Under the pieces are notes generated by a model that saw only the letters and a program-made list of their open reading frames with translations, was not told the DNA's origin and did no database searches. A stretch of 64,000 nt of DNA from Pedobacter sp. PLR (GTDB lineage Bacteria; Bacteroidota; Bacteroidia; Sphingobacteriales; Sphingobacteriaceae). Each line of letters starts with the position of its first letter. Position 1 is the stretch's first letter. Shown piece by piece: positions 53,501-60,506 of the stretch. The translations under genes and the position numbers were made by a program. Location of the stretch: assembly GCF_026239675.1 (NCBI RefSeq), contig NZ_JAPIVQ010000005.1, forward strand, positions 434,001-498,000, read 5' to 3'.

Positions 53501-54935
53501 GCAGGGCACAATGACCAGGTTAAGGCCGGTATTGATGACTGCTTTTGTGGCCTCATTAGGCTTCCTGCCTATGGCATTGAGTAATGGTGCAGGGGCAGCG
53601 GTACAACGTCCACTGGCTACAGTAGTGATCGGTGGTTTGATGATTGCCACCTTGCTGACGCTTTTCGTTTTACCAATCTTATACATTGCTGTGGAGAAAG
53701 GTTTGAAACCCGGGGCCAGGCATGCCAAATCTATTGCTACGCTGATCTTGTTGGTTTTTGCTTTCAGCCCTTTTAATTCGGCTACTGCCCAAAGGCCGAT
53801 TGGTATAAATGAGGCGCTGGATAGTGCTGCCACGGGGAATATGCTGGTTAAAGGTCAGCAGTTAAGAGCGGAACAAGCGCAGCAACTAATCAAAACCGGG
53901 CGGGATATTCCACAAGCGAATTTATCCGCGCAGTATGGGAAGTTCAATAGTGCTTTAACAGATAATGCAGTTGGGCTTAGTCAAAGCTTCAGTTTTCCAA
54001 CGGTTTATAGCCGGCAAAAGCAGCGGTTATCCGAAGAATGGAAACTGAAATTGCTGGATGTTGATTTAAAGCAGTCGGAAGTTAAAAAGATGACCAGTTC
54101 AATGTTTTATGAAATGCTGGTGATTGCGGAAAAGGAAGCTTTGCTGGGGGCGATGGACAGTACGTTCAGGGAGTTTCTAAGGATCGCAACGTTAAGGTTT
54201 AAAGCCGGCGAAACGAATATGCTGGAAAAGGCTAGTGCAGAAAATCAATTGACACAAATCGGGCGACAAAAGAAAGAGTTACAGAAGGACTTTAGTTTCC
54301 TGCAGCAGCAATTCATGTTGTTGATCAATAGCTCAGAAGCGCGCTTACCTCAGGCAGCGGATTTTAAATTGACAGTTAGCGGGATTGATCCGGCATTGCT
54401 GGAAAATCATCCCTTCTTAAAACTTCATTTACAGGAGGAACAGCTGGCTAAAGCAAGGACTGGTGTGGAGCAATCAAAACTGCTTCCGGAAATTAGCCTG
54501 GGTTATCAAAACATGTCTCTACAGGATGGTATTCGCTATGATCCGGGTTCAAGATTTCATTCCTTTCAGTTAGGTGTCGGTATACCAATTTTCTCCGGAG
54601 CACAAAAGGCCAGAATAAAATCTGCGAAGACGGATCAGGATCTGGCCATCAATGAAACGGGTTACGCCAGGAAACAGTTGCAGGCTGAAATGGAAGATGG
54701 CATTCAGCAGCTGAAAAAGAACAAAGAAATTGTGCAGGATTTTGAGCATAATGCGTTAAAAAACGCCAGAGAAATTACCCAAACACTGAATAAACAGTTG
54801 CAAAAAGGGGAGATCAATTACCTGGAATGGACCATGCTGAACCAACAGGCTTTAGCAGTCCGTATGGATTATTTAAATGCCGTCATCAACCTGAACAACA
54901 GCATCATCCAATTGAATTACCTTTTATCAAAATAA
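50595..54935 (+). CDS. czcA: CzcA/CusA-type heavy-metal RND pump fused to a TolC-like channel
   Basis: 1446 residues from the ATG at 50595 (MLNKIIGFSVKNKL, the normal CzcA beginning; an ATG 33 bases upstream adds 11 residues). Residues 1-1040 are a complete HME-RND pump with twelve membrane helices and the proton-relay segment LGALDFGLIVDGAVIIVE. A further hydrophobic stretch ends SATAQ (about 1044-1066). Then ~380 residues form an outer-membrane efflux (TolC/CzcC) domain ending NLNNSIIQLNYLLSK. It expels divalent or monovalent heavy metals together with the adaptor encoded next. Which metal is not visible. The extra helix would bring the C-terminal part to the periplasm. Confidence 0.93.
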   Translation: MLNKIIGFSVKNKLIVALFTIALIIYGAFELTKLPVDAVPDITNNQVQIITSAPSYGATDIERLVTFPVEQASSNIAGIKEIRSYSRFGLSLVTLVFNDDVDVYWARQQVSERLLTVQASIPDGIGKPEMGPISTGLGEIYQYVLKPKKGYESKYDITELRTLQDWVVRRQLLGVKGVAEVSSFGGKLKQYEVAINPNKLQSQGITIADVFNALESNNQNTGGSYIEKQSSVSYIRSEGLIENKDDIENVVIRNKNNVPLLIRDVAEVKIGSATRYGALIYNDEGEVSGGIVMMLKGANSNVVIESIKSKIAEIQKTLPEGVVVEPFLDRTDMVSNAIDTVKTNLMEGALIVIFVLVLFLGNVRAGLLVASVIPLSMLFAIIMMNLFGVSGNLMSLGALDFGLIVDGAVIIVEAVMHQLTHSKKFAGLRTLSQQEMDKEVKSASSKMMNSAVFGQIIILIVYLPIFSLQGIEGKMFKPMAQTVAFALLGAFILSLTYIPMMSTVFLSKTISDKKNFSDRLMAKIEAGYSKVLNRALGIPKLILGLVVVMFVFAVFLLTRLGGEFIPSIEEGDYAVETRVLSGSSLNTTIENVQKVSAILKSRFPEVKNIVTKIGSSEVPTEPLPMDMGDMIINLKKKSEWTSASSFDELSEKMSKAASEVPGVTTSFQFPVQMRFNELMTGARQDVVCKIYGENLDTLSVYAKKLGNIVRTVEGTTEHYVEQISGTPQIVIKYNRPAIAQYGLNISEVNRNINAAFAGQSTGLVFEGEKRFELVVRLDNDNRKDLTDVQELLIPTPAGNQIPLSQVATVELVDSPSQIQRENTQRRVLVGFNVNGRDVESIVNELQEKVDKHIKLPVGYTVAYGGSFENLNEAKSRLSVAVPVSLILIFLLLYFAFDSIKYGLLIYTAIPLSAIGGIFLLAIRGMTFSISAGVGFIALFGIAVLNGIVLVAEFNRIKKSGETDMRNVVMQGTMTRLRPVLMTAFVASLGFLPMALSNGAGAAVQRPLATVVIGGLMIATLLTLFVLPILYIAVEKGLKPGARHAKSIATLILLVFAFSPFNSATAQRPIGINEALDSAATGNMLVKGQQLRAEQAQQLIKTGRDIPQANLSAQYGKFNSALTDNAVGLSQSFSFPTVYSRQKQRLSEEWKLKLLDVDLKQSEVKKMTSSMFYEMLVIAEKEALLGAMDSTFREFLRIATLRFKAGETNMLEKASAENQLTQIGRQKKELQKDFSFLQQQFMLLINSSEARLPQAADFKLTVSGIDPALLENHPFLKLHLQEEQLAKARTGVEQSKLLPEISLGYQNMSLQDGIRYDPGSRFHSFQLGVGIPIFSGAQKARIKSAKTDQDLAINETGYARKQLQAEMEDGIQQLKKNKEIVQDFEHNALKNAREITQTLNKQLQKGEINYLEWTMLNQQALAVRMDYLNAVINLNNSIIQLNYLLSK

Positions 54936-54936
54936 C

Positions 54937-56073
54937 ATGAAATCTATATTTTTTAAATATTTGTCTGCACTGATTATTCCTGTACTTATCTATGGATGCA
55001 GTAGCAGCGCTAAAGAAGAGTCGAAAACACCTGTCAATACGGATGAAAGCATCGTACAGCTGAGTCCGGAGCAGGTAAAACAAATTGATTTGCAGGTCCA
55101 GGAGGTGCAGCCCAGAGAGATTAGTACGCTGTTGAAGCTGAATGGACAGATTGAAGTGCCGCCACAAAATCTGGTGTCGGTGAGTGTACCCCTGGGTGGT
55201 TACCTGAAATCGACCCAAATGCTACCAGGGACGAAGGTGAGAAAGGGGCAGGTTTTAGCGGTTATTGAGGATCCGCAGTATATTCAATTGCAACAGGATT
55301 ACCTGAGCACGAAGAATAAACTCGGCTTTGCACTTAAAGAATATAACAGACAAAGGGAACTCCATAACGCTAAAGCTGGTAGTGATAAGGTATTGCAACA
55401 GTCAGAGAATGAGTTTAGAAATTTCAGTATCGAAAGTAAAGCTTTAGCAGAAAAGCTGCGTTTGATCGGATTGAATCCTGCGAAACTTACAGAAGATAAT
55501 ATCAGCAGGACTATAGGGATTTACTCGCCTATTAACGGTTATGTGAGCAAAGTGAATGTGAACATCGGAAAGTATGTGCTGCCTGCTGATGTTATTTTTG
55601 AGCTGGTTAATCCGGATAATATCCACCTGAATCTGACGGTATTTGAAAAGGATTTGACTAAGATCAAAATCGGTCAGCAGGTGATGGCTTACAACAATGC
55701 TAAACCGGATAAAAAACACCTGACGAAGGTGGTATTGGTGAGTCATGCATTAAATGAGGAAAGGAGTACCACGGTGCATTGTGATTTCGATCAGTATGAT
55801 CAGAAACTGGTTCCGGGCATGTATATGAATGCGGTAGTGCAGATAAATAATGATAAAGTGGATGCTTTACCTGAGGATGCTTTTGTGAATTACGAGAGCA
55901 AGGATTATGTTTTTGTGCGGAATGGTAAGGATGCTTTTAAGCTGACCGAAGTGAAAAAAGGTGCTACGGAACAAGGTTTCTCCGCCGTAAATTCTGATTT
56001 AAAAGGGAAGGATATTGTAGTGAAAGGTGCTTATTCGTTATTGATGAAATTGAAAAATACGACCGAAGAATAA
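54937..56073 (+). CDS. czcB: RND efflux periplasmic adaptor (CzcB-like) lipoprotein
   Basis: 378 residues. The lipoprotein signal ends IYGCSSS (Cys21). The membrane-fusion-protein layout is seen: lipoyl half (SVPLGGYLKSTQMLPGTKVRKGQVLAVIEDPQYIQLQQDY), helical hairpin (about 115-180), second lipoyl half (IYSPINGYVSKVNVNIGKYV), and beta-barrel (LNLTVFEKDLTKIKIGQQVMAY). It starts one base after the pump-channel stop and links the two. No His- or Met-rich metal-binding extension is visible. Confidence 0.92.
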   Translation: MKSIFFKYLSALIIPVLIYGCSSSAKEESKTPVNTDESIVQLSPEQVKQIDLQVQEVQPREISTLLKLNGQIEVPPQNLVSVSVPLGGYLKSTQMLPGTKVRKGQVLAVIEDPQYIQLQQDYLSTKNKLGFALKEYNRQRELHNAKAGSDKVLQQSENEFRNFSIESKALAEKLRLIGLNPAKLTEDNISRTIGIYSPINGYVSKVNVNIGKYVLPADVIFELVNPDNIHLNLTVFEKDLTKIKIGQQVMAYNNAKPDKKHLTKVVLVSHALNEERSTTVHCDFDQYDQKLVPGMYMNAVVQINNDKVDALPEDAFVNYESKDYVFVRNGKDAFKLTEVKKGATEQGFSAVNSDLKGKDIVVKGAYSLLMKLKNTTEE

Positions 56074-56099
56074 GGTTTGTTTTAAGCCCGGTTTTTTTT

Positions 56100-56134
56100 A
56101 ATTATTGGGATTAAAAAACTGAATCCCAATAATT
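56100..56134 (+). terminator. First hairpin after the efflux operon
   Basis: Perfect 13-bp arms AATTATTGGGATT / AATCCCAATAATT around a nine-base loop. Confidence 0.65.
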
Positions 56135-56141
56135 GATTGTT

Positions 56142-56172
56142 TAAGCCCTCTTAATGATTTTAGGAGGGCTTA
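56142..56172 (+). terminator. Second hairpin after the efflux operon
   Basis: Perfect 9-bp arms TAAGCCCTC / GAGGGCTTA around a 13-base loop, A/T-rich after it. Two hairpins in a row should insulate the ergothioneine operon from efflux transcription. Confidence 0.65.
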
Positions 56173-56352
56173 ATTATGAAATCGCATTTTCTTCCGGGTA
56201 ATCCCGGATCAAAATAAATCTTGCTTTTGCGCTGGTTTAATGCTGTCAGTGCAGCGGCTTAAGGTGTTTGCTTATTCAATGTACTGCGCTTCAGTATGTT
56301 AGTTTATCTCTTTTTTCGGCTCCCAAACATTTGTGCTGAATAGTAGTTATAT

Positions 56353-56377
56353 TAGACAGAGCGTCTACATCAGACAG
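56353..56377. promoter_or_regulatory. Possible operator before the ergothioneine operon
   Basis: TAGAC-5-GTCTA (56353-56367) is a short perfect dyad. AGACAG recurs at 56354 and 56372, 18 bp apart. It lies 42 bp before the first ATG, a fitting place for a repressor. Short dyads like this arise by chance, so support is modest. Confidence 0.3.
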
Positions 56378-56408
56378 TGTATTTACGAATCGGTTAAAGG
56401 AACTAGGT

Positions 56409-57794
56409 ATGAAATATTACGATGCTATTATTATTGGAGCAGGACAAGCGGGTATCCCATTAGCCAAAAAGCTAGCCGAAGCCGGAAAAAAGACAGTAAT
56501 TATTGAGGAAAGAATGGTTGGTGGAACCTGCATCAATGATGGGTGTACGCCAACAAAAACAATGATTGCCTCTGCTCGTGCGGCTTATCAGGCGAGGATG
56601 GCGGGTAAATTGGGCGTACAAACCGGTACTGTTAAAGTGGATCTTAAACAAATCAGGAAACGGAAGGATGAGATCGTTGAGTCTTTCAGAGCAGGGGCAC
56701 AAAAAGGACTGGAGTCGACGAAGGGGTTGGATCTTATTCATGGCAGCGCTGCTTTTTCCGGCCCGAAAGAATTAACAGTAACCCTGGCTGGCGGAGAGAA
56801 ACTAATGCTTTCCGCAGACTGGATTTTCATTAATACCGGTGCCAAACCTAAGCTACCGGAATTGCCGGGCCTGACTGAATCAAACTACCTGACTTCCACT
56901 ACTATTCTGGATCTAGCTGAAATACCTGAACATTTGGTAGTCCTTGGAGGAAATTACATCGGTCTGGAATTTGCACAACTCTTTCACCGGTTTGGTAGTA
57001 AAGTGACTGTCCTGGAGAAATCCGCGAGAATTATAGGACGGGAGGATGAAGATGTCTCTGCTGAAATCACAAAAATACTTAAGGAGGAGGGGCTGGAAAT
57101 CCTGACCAACACCACTATAAAAGAAATTGAGCGGGTTCCTAAGCAACTTAAAATTCAGCTGAAATCAGCTGCCGGAGCAGCAAATATTAAGGCCAGTCAT
57201 CTTTTAATCGCCATTGGCAGAACCCCCAATACCCCTTCTTTAAACCTGGATATTCCGGGTGTAAAAACAGATAAGAACGGATATATCTCTGTGAACGACA
57301 AGCTGGAAACGAATGTAAAGGGAATTTATGCGCTTGGTGATGTAAACGGTGGCCCTGCTTTTACGCACATTGCCTATAATGATTTTACGATTGTCTATAG
57401 AAATCTGATAGAGAAAGGAAATTTTAGTACAGTAGACAGGCAGGTACCATATTGTCTGTTCACTGATCCTCAGCTCGGTCGTGTAGGGCTTTCAGCTGGA
57501 GATGCAAAAGCGAAAGGACTGGATTTTCTGGTCGCTAAAATACCAATGTCGCAAGTGGCACGTGGCATAGAAACCGGTCAGACTTCAGGTTTTATGAAGG
57601 CCGTTGTAGACCGTAAAAGTAAGCAGATATTGGGCGCCTGCATCCTTGCCGCAGAAGGCGGAGAAATTATGGCCGTACTTCAAATGGCCATGCAAGGAGG
57701 GATTACCTACGACGAGATCCGATATGGTGTGTTTGCCCATCCCACATTTTCTGAATCGCTAAACAACCTTTTTATGAGTATTAAAGAGGAATAG
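56409..57794 (+). CDS. FAD-dependent pyridine-nucleotide disulfide oxidoreductase
   Basis: 461 residues of the glutathione-reductase / dihydrolipoamide-dehydrogenase class. The FAD-binding GAGQAG is at residues 10-15, the redox disulfide C41-x4-C46 lies in GGTCINDGCTPTK, the NAD(P) motif is VLGGNYIGLEFAQLF, GIYALGDVNGGPAFTH binds the FAD tail, and the catalytic pair is in AHPTFSESL at the end. It is similar to mercuric-reductase-like proteins but lacks the N-terminal heavy-metal domain and the C-terminal Cys pair, so Hg(II) reduction is unlikely. First gene of a tight operon with an ABC importer and egtB-egtD. Reduction of an oxidised thiol such as ergothioneine disulfide is an attractive but untested role. 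Confidence 0.88.
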   Translation: MKYYDAIIIGAGQAGIPLAKKLAEAGKKTVIIEERMVGGTCINDGCTPTKTMIASARAAYQARMAGKLGVQTGTVKVDLKQIRKRKDEIVESFRAGAQKGLESTKGLDLIHGSAAFSGPKELTVTLAGGEKLMLSADWIFINTGAKPKLPELPGLTESNYLTSTTILDLAEIPEHLVVLGGNYIGLEFAQLFHRFGSKVTVLEKSARIIGREDEDVSAEITKILKEEGLEILTNTTIKEIERVPKQLKIQLKSAAGAANIKASHLLIAIGRTPNTPSLNLDIPGVKTDKNGYISVNDKLETNVKGIYALGDVNGGPAFTHIAYNDFTIVYRNLIEKGNFSTVDRQVPYCLFTDPQLGRVGLSAGDAKAKGLDFLVAKIPMSQVARGIETGQTSGFMKAVVDRKSKQILGACILAAEGGEIMAVLQMAMQGGITYDEIRYGVFAHPTFSESLNNLFMSIKEE

Positions 57795-57808
57795 CGTATC
57801 TGAAATAA

Positions 57809-58888
57809 ATGATGAAGCGGGAAAGAATAGTATCGGGATCTTTAAATCAACTTTTTGTAAACCTTGAAAATGAATGGATGATTGAGTTATCAGGTGTCAG
57901 TAAGCGTTTCGGAAATACAGAAGCGGTAAAAGAGGTTTCTTTTACGGTGCTTGAAGGTGAAACTATGGTAATCCTGGGGACCAGTGGTTGCGGGAAAACC
58001 ACCACGCTCAAAATGATCAACCGCCTGATTGAGCCAGATTCCGGAAAGATCAGCATCAATGGCCAGTCCGCATCTGATGAAAAACCGGAAATGCTGAGGC
58101 GAAAAATTGGGTATGTGATGCAAAATATTGGTCTCTTTCCTCATTATACCGTTTCTGAAAATATTGCCATCGTTCCGAAGCTATTGAAATGGCCTGTAGA
58201 AAAAACTTTAAAGCGCACAGCTGAATTGCTGGAAAAGCTGCGTTTATCTCCGGATTGCTTATCCCTGTTTCCTCATGAATTGAGTGGCGGACAACAGCAA
58301 AGGGTCGGTCTGGCGAGAGCATTGGTTGCAGATCCTGCGATTTTATTGATGGATGAGCCTTTTGGAGCGCTTGACAATGTGACCAGGTCGAAGATTCATA
58401 CAGAATTCAAAGCGCTGGAAGAGTTAAAGAGAAAAACGATCGTGATGGTGACACATGATGTTCAGGAAGCTTTTGAGCTGGCCGACAGGATTTGTTTGAT
58501 GAACCGTGGTGAAATTGTACAAATTGGTACTGCAAAGGATTTATTGTACAGACCTGTTAATGATTTTGCACGTCGGTTTCTCGATGGCGCGCGTTTGGTT
58601 TTAGAATTTAAATGTGCCAGCATCAAAGATTTATGGGAGTTGCTGCCTCCGCATTCCATCAATGCTGAGGAGAATTTTATCCGGCTTACTGAGCAGACCA
58701 AGGTGACGGGTGATCAATTACAACCAGCAACACTGAGTGTCTGGCTGGCAATGGAGTGTTTTAATTTTACGGTGGAGGACTATGTAAGCTTTGTGCTGGA
58801 CGGTAGTCCGGAGCAGATAAAAACCATTAGCTTTCAGGAGCTGACCGGGGCTTTTCACCACTATCAACAACAGCATATTCATGGATGA
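57809..58888 (+). CDS. egtV: ABC transporter ATPase, OpuCA/EgtV type
   Basis: 359 residues. Walker A GTSGCGKTT (57-65), signature LSGGQQQRVGLARAL, Walker B ILLMDEPFGALD and switch His in VMVTHDVQEAF. It energises the permease encoded next; the two genes overlap by eight bases. The C-terminal ~110 residues differ from the usual paired CBS domains of OpuCA. The ATPase fold begins at MIELSGVSKRFG, so the ATG at 57878 may be the real start; 57809 is kept because it lies 14 bp after the previous stop. The symbol egtV is inferred from the egtB-egtD context, not from specific residues; a betaine or choline importer is the alternative. Confidence 0.85.
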   Translation: MMKRERIVSGSLNQLFVNLENEWMIELSGVSKRFGNTEAVKEVSFTVLEGETMVILGTSGCGKTTTLKMINRLIEPDSGKISINGQSASDEKPEMLRRKIGYVMQNIGLFPHYTVSENIAIVPKLLKWPVEKTLKRTAELLEKLRLSPDCLSLFPHELSGGQQQRVGLARALVADPAILLMDEPFGALDNVTRSKIHTEFKALEELKRKTIVMVTHDVQEAFELADRICLMNRGEIVQIGTAKDLLYRPVNDFARRFLDGARLVLEFKCASIKDLWELLPPHSINAEENFIRLTEQTKVTGDQLQPATLSVWLAMECFNFTVEDYVSFVLDGSPEQIKTISFQELTGAFHHYQQQHIHG

Positions 58889-60506
58889 TCGCCAGCAAAC
58901 CTTGTGGAATTTCATGTGGGAGCAAAGGGATAAGCTGCTCAGCCAGACTTTTCAACACCTTGGGCTTACTTTTACTGCGCTATTGTTAGCCATTGCAATC
59001 GGCCTTCCCCTGGGGATGTTTATTGCGCGGAAACGTAAATGGGCGGCAGGGGTTTTAGGCTTTGCAGGTGTGCTACAGACGATTCCCAGCATCGCTCTGC
59101 TGGGTTTTATGATTCCTCTATTGGGGATTGGTGCAAAACCGGCTATAGTCGCCTTGCTGGTATATGCGCTGTTACCCATTATCCGAAATACTTATACCGG
59201 CATAACAGGAATAAACCGGGATGTTATTGAGGCTGCAACCGCCCTCGGTATGAATAAAAAACAGGTTCTTTTTCATGTAGAACTGCCTTTGGCCATGCCA
59301 GTGATCCTTGCGGGGATCCGAACGGCTGCGGTGATTAATATCGGTGTTGCCACCCTGGCTTCTTTTATTGCTGCCGGCGGATTGGGCGAGTTTATTTTCG
59401 GAGGGATTTCGCTGAACAACAGCAATATGATCCTTGCAGGGGCGATTCCGGCCGCTTTATTGGCTATCAGTTTAGATTTTTTATTGTCGAAGGTTCAGCA
59501 ACTTGATTTTATCAAGCTTAAAAAACTGAGCTATGTGCTGGTTTTTGTCATGATAGCTTTGTTAGGATATAAGCTTGGGCCTGTGATTACGGGTATTGGT
59601 AATGCAGGACGGCTTGCTGCGGAAAGGACTGCTGGTTCCGGTGATGGTACTAAATTGACTGCGGGTTTTACCCCTGAATTTATGGGCAGACAAGACGGAG
59701 ATCTGGGATTAAAGTCCGTCTATAAATTGAAAATTCCGACGCGGGTAATTAGTGATGCCCTGATGTATAAAGCAGTTTACGAAAAGGAACTAGATGTGAT
59801 TAGTGGGTATTCAACTGACGGCAGATTAAAAGCTTTTGACCTGATCGTTTTGAAAGATGACAAAGGAATATTTCCGCCCTATGATGCGGTACCTATCGTT
59901 CGGGAGGGGGCTTTGGAGAAGTTCCCACAACTGGAAGGGGTATTGAATCTGCTGGCAGGAAAAATCAATGATTCTACCATGATCGCGCTAAATTACCGCA
60001 CAGATTACCTGAAGCAGAGCCCTGAACGGGTGGCCAGAGATTTTTTATCTGGCGCAGGATTGTATAAAAGTCCGCGGAAAGGAAATGGGGAAGTGGTCAG
60101 GATTGGTTCCAAAATATTTGGTGAACAATATATTCTTGCCCAGATCTACCGGATGTTGATAGAGGGTAATACCGATTATCAGGTGGAAACAAAATCCGGT
60201 CTTGGTGGTACAAAAATCTGCTTCGACGCATTGGTCAATGATCAGATTGATTTTTATCCCGAGTATACTGGTACGGGCTTGCTGGTGTTGCTGGCTCCTG
60301 ATCAGCAGCTGCTGAAAAACATCGGACAGGATAAAGACAAAGTATACGATTATGTGAACAAAACTTTTCAGCAGAAATACAAGATTAAGTGGCTTATTCC
60401 TATTGGTTTTAACAATTCTTATGCCTTGATGATGAGGGAAAAACAATCGAAAGCACTAGGTGTTAATACCATAACCGAATTAAAAAATTACTTAGATACG
60501 AATTGA
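58881..60506 (+). CDS. egtU: ABC permease fused to a substrate-binding domain, EgtU type, with reordered binding lobes
   Basis: 541 residues. The permease part (1-210) has six membrane helices and the EAA loop (VIEAATALGMNKKQVLFHVELPLAMP). A further helix (215-240) leads to an outside binding domain (258-541). In OpuCC/OsmF/EgtU proteins the binding domain starts with IGSKxxTEQYIL...GLGGT...YPEYTGT and ends with the GYSTDG...DDKxxFPPY half. Here the FPPY half comes first (258-396) and the IGSKIFGEQYIL half second (405-541), so the domain looks circularly permuted. The length fits EgtU, the permease-binding fusion that imports ergothioneine in Streptococcus and Helicobacter. Its stop overlaps egtB by four bases. 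Confidence 0.85.
   Translation: MDDRQQTLWNFMWEQRDKLLSQTFQHLGLTFTALLLAIAIGLPLGMFIARKRKWAAGVLGFAGVLQTIPSIALLGFMIPLLGIGAKPAIVALLVYALLPIIRNTYTGITGINRDVIEAATALGMNKKQVLFHVELPLAMPVILAGIRTAAVINIGVATLASFIAAGGLGEFIFGGISLNNSNMILAGAIPAALLAISLDFLLSKVQQLDFIKLKKLSYVLVFVMIALLGYKLGPVITGIGNAGRLAAERTAGSGDGTKLTAGFTPEFMGRQDGDLGLKSVYKLKIPTRVISDALMYKAVYEKELDVISGYSTDGRLKAFDLIVLKDDKGIFPPYDAVPIVREGALEKFPQLEGVLNLLAGKINDSTMIALNYRTDYLKQSPERVARDFLSGAGLYKSPRKGNGEVVRIGSKIFGEQYILAQIYRMLIEGNTDYQVETKSGLGGTKICFDALVNDQIDFYPEYTGTGLLVLLAPDQQLLKNIGQDKDKVYDYVNKTFQQKYKIKWLIPIGFNNSYALMMREKQSKALGVNTITELKNYLDTN

Larger units (their letters stand above)
56074..56408. other. Intergenic region with tandem hairpins and a possible operator
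   Basis: 335 bp without a gene. It holds two consecutive hairpins (56100-56134 and 56142-56172) that close the efflux operon, and a TAGAC/GTCTA element at 56353-56367 before the ergothioneine operon. AACATTTG near 56325 is one base off the -7 consensus. I see no other structure. Confidence 0.5.

Noticed and set aside
53309..53833. 174-codon minus-strand frame inside the czcA pump
   Set aside because: Antisense to transmembrane helices; no start context and no recognisable domain.
56409..57794. Mercuric reductase (merA)
   Set aside because: It lacks both the N-terminal heavy-metal domain and the C-terminal Cys pair needed for Hg(II), and no mer genes are nearby.
57809..60506. Plain osmoprotectant (betaine/choline) ABC importer
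   Set aside because: Not excluded, but direct coupling to egtB-egtD and the permease-binding fusion make the EgtUV reading more likely.
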